A stretch of DNA of 64,000 nucleotides, from contig NZ_FZPC01000004.1 in NCBI RefSeq assembly GCF_900187975.1, positions 124,001 through 188,000 on the forward strand, in the 5' to 3' direction. The notes below the pieces were generated by a model, which was not told where the DNA came from, did no database searches, and saw nothing but the letters and a program-made list of their open reading frames with translations. A program made the translations under genes and the position numbers. Positions 63,801 to 64,000 of this stretch are shown here, in pieces (position 1 is the stretch's first letter; each line of letters opens with the position of its first letter). This DNA comes from Pseudomonas delhiensis. GTDB taxonomy: Bacteria > Pseudomonadota > Gammaproteobacteria > Pseudomonadales > Pseudomonadaceae.

Positions 63801-64000
63801 CGTGGAGGGCGGCGCCACCCACGTCGACTACCATCCGGTGTCGGACATCCTCGGCACCGCCGGCGACGACATGCTCGACGCCCGTGGCTATACCACCGCC
63901 AGCGGCGGCGAGGGCAACGACGCCATCCTCATCGACGGTACGGGCTTCGCCCACATCGACGGCGGCGCCGGCTACGACATCCTGGTCTGGGCCTCGCGCA
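51880..64000 (+). CDS. giant BapA-type RTX surface adhesin (runs off the window end)
   Basis: At least 4040 codons with no stop. ATG 51880 follows GGGAG. Residues 1-120: BapA-like prefix (AKSSGQVSDVSGKNLLSLTH, IRLKNGEVITVDNFF). Residues 121-150: Leu/Gly/Ala linker with AAAAG at 134-138. Residues 239-805: seven 81-residue repeats. Residues 808-2166: about thirteen Ig-like domains. Residues 2167-3081 and 3082-3987: two copies of a 915-residue module rich in ADGG(F/Y)xVVW motifs. From 3988: GTAGDDMLDARG and GGEGNDAIL, the start of RTX calcium-binding repeats. No Sec signal, so a type I secretion substrate is expected; its exporter is not visible. Probably anchors biofilm. BapA/LapA-like by architecture, not by a search. 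Confidence 0.9.
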   Translation, partial: MAAIQLIAKSSGQVSDVSGKNLLSLTHPCVVKIAAAPDSIQSVSRNGDSLVIRLKNGEVITVDNFFQAVDGLRHDLVLEAPDGQLWLADQSEPWLTTELDSIEQLLAVQSDDAYYAFGLLPMAGLGALGVGGLAAAAGGGGGGSGGGASGAAPGKPAVLSNNLQGLAGTAEPGSLITLTRPDGSTLTTTTDGNGHWSFQPNPLDNGQAGTVTASNGNGTSEPVGTGAADLLAPQEPTVTENNAGGLSGTGEPEGIVTVELPDGSTVTTVVDGNGNWEFPENPLENGESGIITIIDPSGNVSPPTVTEPADLVPPEPPVVTENNGNGLGGTGEPEGIVTVELPDGSTVTTVVDGNGNWEFPENPLENGENGSVTITDPSGNVSPPTETGPAEIEPIDTTAPEPPVITDNNGNGLGGTGEPEGIVTVELPDGSTVTTVVDGNGNWEFPENPLENGETGIVTITDPSGNVSPPTITEPADLVPPEPPVITGNNGNGLGGTGEPEGIVTVELPDGSTVTTVIDENGNWEFPENPLENGESGIVTITDPSGNVSPPTVTEPADVIAPEPPVITDNHGNGLGGTGEPEGIVTVELPDGSTVTTIIDENGNWEFPENPLENGESGTVTITDPSGNVSPPVTTEPADVIAPEPPVITDNNGNGLGGTGEPEGIVTVELPDGSTVTTVIDENGNWEFPENPLENGESGTVTITDPSGNISPPTETDPADTIAPEPPVITDNNGNGLGGTGEPEGIVTVELPDGSTVTTIVDENGNWEFPENPLENGETGTVTITDPSGNVSPPTITEPTDNLAPDISEAEASLNLIDDVGAITGPIAQGGHTDDNQPEFKGQLVGGDAVLVNVYDNGELIGSTPVNPDGSWSFTPEQPLEEGAHSLQASAVDAAGNASAMLPADGWSFTVDTLAPVTPPETVGALSLVDDVGSVIGEIARGGVTDDAKPRFGGNGVPADILSVNVYDNGVLIGSASVSAGQWSFDPALPLLAGEHNFQAALVDAAGNEGPKSADWHFTLKLTPPAAPSIEHVIDDQAPLTSEHLQPGAQTDDRTPTIKGTAEAGTLVHLYVNGSEAGSVATDAEGNWSITLDDLGADGLKTLTAKAVDTAGQWSPATGGFDILLDTRAPATPDAPSALDNVGAVTGPITGGVTDDSTPTFSGSAEPGATVTIKDGDSVLGTAIVDGEGNWSFTPAEALGEGEHSITSVVSDAAGNVSEPSDALVLVVDTRPLVVSVAKALDDAGSLTAGLGNGAVTDDRTPTLVGSATAGALVTVMDGASVLGSVVADAAGAWSLELPAQADGGYSYDVTASNGANSASTRFELTIDGSAPAKPGAILAVDNQGEVTGPIDNGITDDSTPTFSGSAEPGSVVTILDGGSVLGTAVADGDGNWSFTPAQPLTDGEHAISVKATDAAGNVSEPSDVLALTVDTSDVLVSIEAAIDDAGEPQSLSNNALTNDATPTLVGKTLADAVVVIFEGEVEIGSVTADAEGNWSFQLPAQADGEHTYTASVSNGANSGSAEFSLNLDTAAPATPAAVLATDDQGLVRGPIAAGGVTDDAQPVFSGTAEAGAVVTLLDGAEVLGSVTADANGDWSFTPAQPLAEGSHSISAQVSDAAGNVGQPGPALAFSVDTAPISVSVIKASDNVGAKQGDLADKALTDDNRPTLVGTASAGAIVSILDGSTLLGSVLADASGNWSLELPEQADGNHVYDILATAANGNEAGTRFELDIDTQAPDAPAGIVVTDNVGAQQGGLEAGAATDDSAAVISGSGANPGDLITVHDNGSVIGTAIVDADGNWSYKPETPLAEGEHAITASATDAAGNESARGPALSFVVDTTAPGAITDLALVDDVEGGILGSIGQGELSNDATPTYSGHVEGGAVLVRIYDNGELIGSASVDEAGNWRFEPQTPLADGAHSFQAEALDAAGNLGPRSEAWDFVVDAAVPETPRITRVQDDFGPQQGDLDKGAATDDANLTLSGTGSAGATLFLYVRLSDDAQAPSELLGSTVIDANGQWSLTTDDLGQFGGDGMKYLWASSQSPSGQMSEAPGEDFPVELQSALPEAPQMLALETEAFTSLVSGNLTSDTTPSISGSGAPGSLVVVYDNGQELGSTQVDEAGHWSFTPQAPLADGSHALSATLTDGVGNVTEPSAPWLFVVDTLAPNVGLDINTAEQLAGQTEPGAIVTVVDKAGTAHSVTADQDGRWSMQPNPLGLGEDGSLSVQDAAGNPSQAIVIQGDVLASYDLSRYTSQVNTTEAGPQANPSVATLADGRIIVVWQGGDTGNDSAEVFMQLFEADGVTRIGGEQQVNQRSAYSQDSPQVVALADGGYLVVWESYLAGPDTSGDGIMARRYGADGSPLTDEFAVNLNTAGGQKSAVAVAHPDGGYTISWMSDPNGTSTDLIVQRTFDADNQPLTGDVIVGSGEAYGASGAPAMAAFADGTYVTVWSGAKGPGDNAGTGVIGQLYKADGTPLGGNFQVNGSTGNSQDYPDVITLRDGSFVVVWEGNPPGSSGYDVYMAHYSVDPATGAVQRIGMGDVRVNSNVAGDQYKPTAVALDDGGYLVLWGSVGGDGSGSAVYAQRYSATGEKLGREFLVNPTTEGNQGWAGDSVDMKNLLDATVMEDGNVYVTWQSDKADSSGWGIEGSVIDIDAGYYSEFRVNSTLTGGQDHSATARLPNGGFVVVWESATGDGSNDCVMAQLFDARGMPVGPEFVVNATSGDYQGKPSVEALADGSFVVSWTSYTGGNDAIVQQKYGYTYDLDGQINGAQRQGGEHTVNVNDAGNQRYSSISALEDGGYMVTWKSAVGGEWHVYARQYDADGSPVTGDLLVSDTNYSSIDIVGPSITTLKGGLVVMSYGRDVGGSAGGEAYFRIYDPATGTFGPEIVANQTSANSQASPSVSHLANGNFIVTWDSNDHGGPDQYGYGTWGRIFNAAGEPVGNEFLLTGTTIGDQVLPVVVPREGGGFVVIYQSSSEAAPGAGTYGVYAQYFDDAGHKVGQQLHINQLVSGDQVEVDATFLDSGKLFVSWTDKGVSDGSGSAIKGSLVDLDESLGLIAPPPVGEGVTGIDYVPADPPAISVLSVGLDSNSAEQLGGRTEPGAIVTVVDAKGVTHTATADEHGRWAIYPNPLAEGEQGSLSARDAAGHEAPPLAIQGAALADYQLVRHTVEVNTTEAGPQANPSVATLADGRIIVVWQSGDASAGNAEVFMQLFAADGVTRIGGEQQVNQRNASNQDSPQVVALADGGYLVVWESYQAGPDTSGDGVMARRYGADGTPLTDEFAVNVGTAGGQKSPIAIAHPDGGYTISWQSDPDASTTNHIVQRSFDADNQPLTGDVIVGSGNLYGNEGAPAMAVFADGMYVTVWTGHGGPGDNSASGVIGQLYKADGTPLGGNFQVNAGTGNSQNYPDVITLKDGSFVVVWDSNLPGSVSSDIYAAHYRVDPASGELSLVGAGDFRVNSGLAGKQYKPTAVALEDGGYLVVWGSDGGDGSGSAVYAQRYDAQGQPLGREFLVNPTTEGNQGWGGDNGDMNNLLDATLLADGNVYVTWQSDKADSNGWGIEGSVIDIDAGYYSEFRVNGTLSGDQDRSATARLPNGGFVVVWESATGDGSNDCVMAQLFDAKGMPLGGEFVVNGTTANYQGQPTVAVLADGSFVVSWTSYAGGNDAILLQKYGYTHDLDGQINGVQRQGGEHTVNVNDAGHQRYSSITALDDGGYMVAWKSSVGGEWHVYARQYNADGSPAGGEQLVSDTNYADSLDTRAPSISTLEDGRVVFAYGRSMGGGAGGEVFFRVYDPATGNFGPEILANQTSANSQASPSVSQLANGSFVVTWDSNDHGGLDQSGYGVWGRVFNAAGEPLGNEFLLNTRTAGNQALPLVVAREGGGFVVVYQSASDGAPGAGSYGIYAQFFDDAGRKVGQELHINQLLSGDQTQVSAAFLDSGKLFVSWTDNGVGDGGGSAVKGRLVDLEETLGLPAPAVEGGATHVDYHPVSDILGTAGDDMLDARGYTTASGGEGNDAILIDGTGFAHIDGGAGYDILVWASR
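52594..54293 (+). repeat. seven near-identical 243-bp repeats in the adhesin
   Basis: The motif GEPEGIVTVELPDGSTVTT starts at about 52627, 52870, 53128, 53371, 53614, 53857 and 54100. The period is 243 bp (81 residues), once 258 bp. Each copy has NGNWEFPENPLENGE, TITDPSGN and a PEPPV linker. A diverged eighth copy precedes them at 52345-52593. Confidence 0.95.
54301..58377 (+). repeat. array of about thirteen Ig-like domains in the adhesin
   Basis: Domains of about 100 residues share TDD-x2-P-x-F-x-G, a DG/YDNG loop, GNWSFTP-x2-PL and DAAGN. From 55291 to 57112 they form three tandem two-domain units starting at 55291, 55897 and 56500 (606, 603 and 612 bp long), each with one SFTP-type and one SLELPAQADG-type domain. 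Confidence 0.85.
58378..61122 (+). repeat. adhesin 915-residue module, copy 1
   Basis: Opens with an Ig-like VGLDINTAEQLAGQTEPGAI segment, then from VNTTEAGPQANPS carries 14 blade-like units of 52-65 residues, each with a DG(G/S)(F/Y)xVxW strand and an acidic turn. Equivalent positions recur 2745 bp later. Confidence 0.9.
61123..63840 (+). repeat. adhesin 915-residue module, copy 2
   Basis: Same order of units as copy 1, exactly 2745 bp downstream at two independent points (VGLD and VNTTEAGPQANP) and 2748 bp at the end (WTD). Whole phrases such as GPQANPSVATLADGRIIVVW are identical between the copies. Confidence 0.9.

Overview
The window is a high-G+C chromosomal segment of a gamma-proteobacterium, almost certainly a Pseudomonas. 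The protein families, the gltA/sdhCDAB/sucAB-lpd-sucCD block followed by a braB-type carrier, and the guaD-xdhC-xdhB-xdhA / alkB / gntR-smc-zipA-ligA block all match the gene order I remember from P. aeruginosa. In that species the two blocks lie some tens of genes apart; here they are near neighbours, so the arrangement differs (inference from memory, no alignment run). REP-type palindromes with 5'-GTAG ends fill many intergenic gaps, as is usual in Pseudomonas. I see no tRNA, rRNA, prophage, transposase or CRISPR array.

Layout. 1-12.2 kb: TCA cycle. gltA (cut by the window edge) is divergent from sdhCDAB, which is followed by sucA, sucB, lpd, sucC and sucD. 12.2-20.5 kb: a branched-chain amino acid carrier, a DUF599 membrane protein, a small lipoprotein, two hotdog thioesterases, an unrecognised membrane protein, htpG and a dienelactone hydrolase-like gene. 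20.5-33 kb: accessory metabolism and transport, namely a FucP-like sugar permease with a pirin, a DUF1302/DUF1329 envelope pair, a tripartite EmrAB-type efflux system with a LysR regulator, and a universal stress protein. 33-41.1 kb: purine catabolism (guaD, xdhC, xdhB, xdhA) and an alkane hydroxylase facing a GntR regulator. 41.3-50.6 kb: cell-cycle and DNA genes (smc, zipA, ligA, an HU-like protein), two small proteins and the 4.5S SRP RNA gene ffs.

50.9-64 kb is the most unusual region. An orphan RcsB-like response regulator with a TTG start is followed by a strong terminator. Then comes an enormous open frame (51880 to beyond the window end, 4040 codons visible) encoding a BapA-type surface adhesin. 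Its layers are an N-terminal BapA-like prefix with an Ala/Gly-rich linker, seven nearly identical 81-residue repeats, about thirteen Ig-like domains, two tandem copies of a 915-residue module (each with 14 propeller-blade-like repeats), and the beginning of RTX calcium-binding repeats. A perfect Anr/Fnr box, TTGAT-N4-ATCAA, lies 98 bp upstream of its start codon, which suggests oxygen-responsive control of the adhesin. The reverse strand of this gene holds a spurious 3780-codon open frame that must not be annotated.

Regulatory sequence visible elsewhere includes sigma70-type promoters for gltA and sdhC, a tandem operator over the xdhA promoter, two palindromes between alkB and gntR, several intrinsic terminators, and REP/REPIN-like repeats that in two places supply the stop codon of a neighbouring gene.
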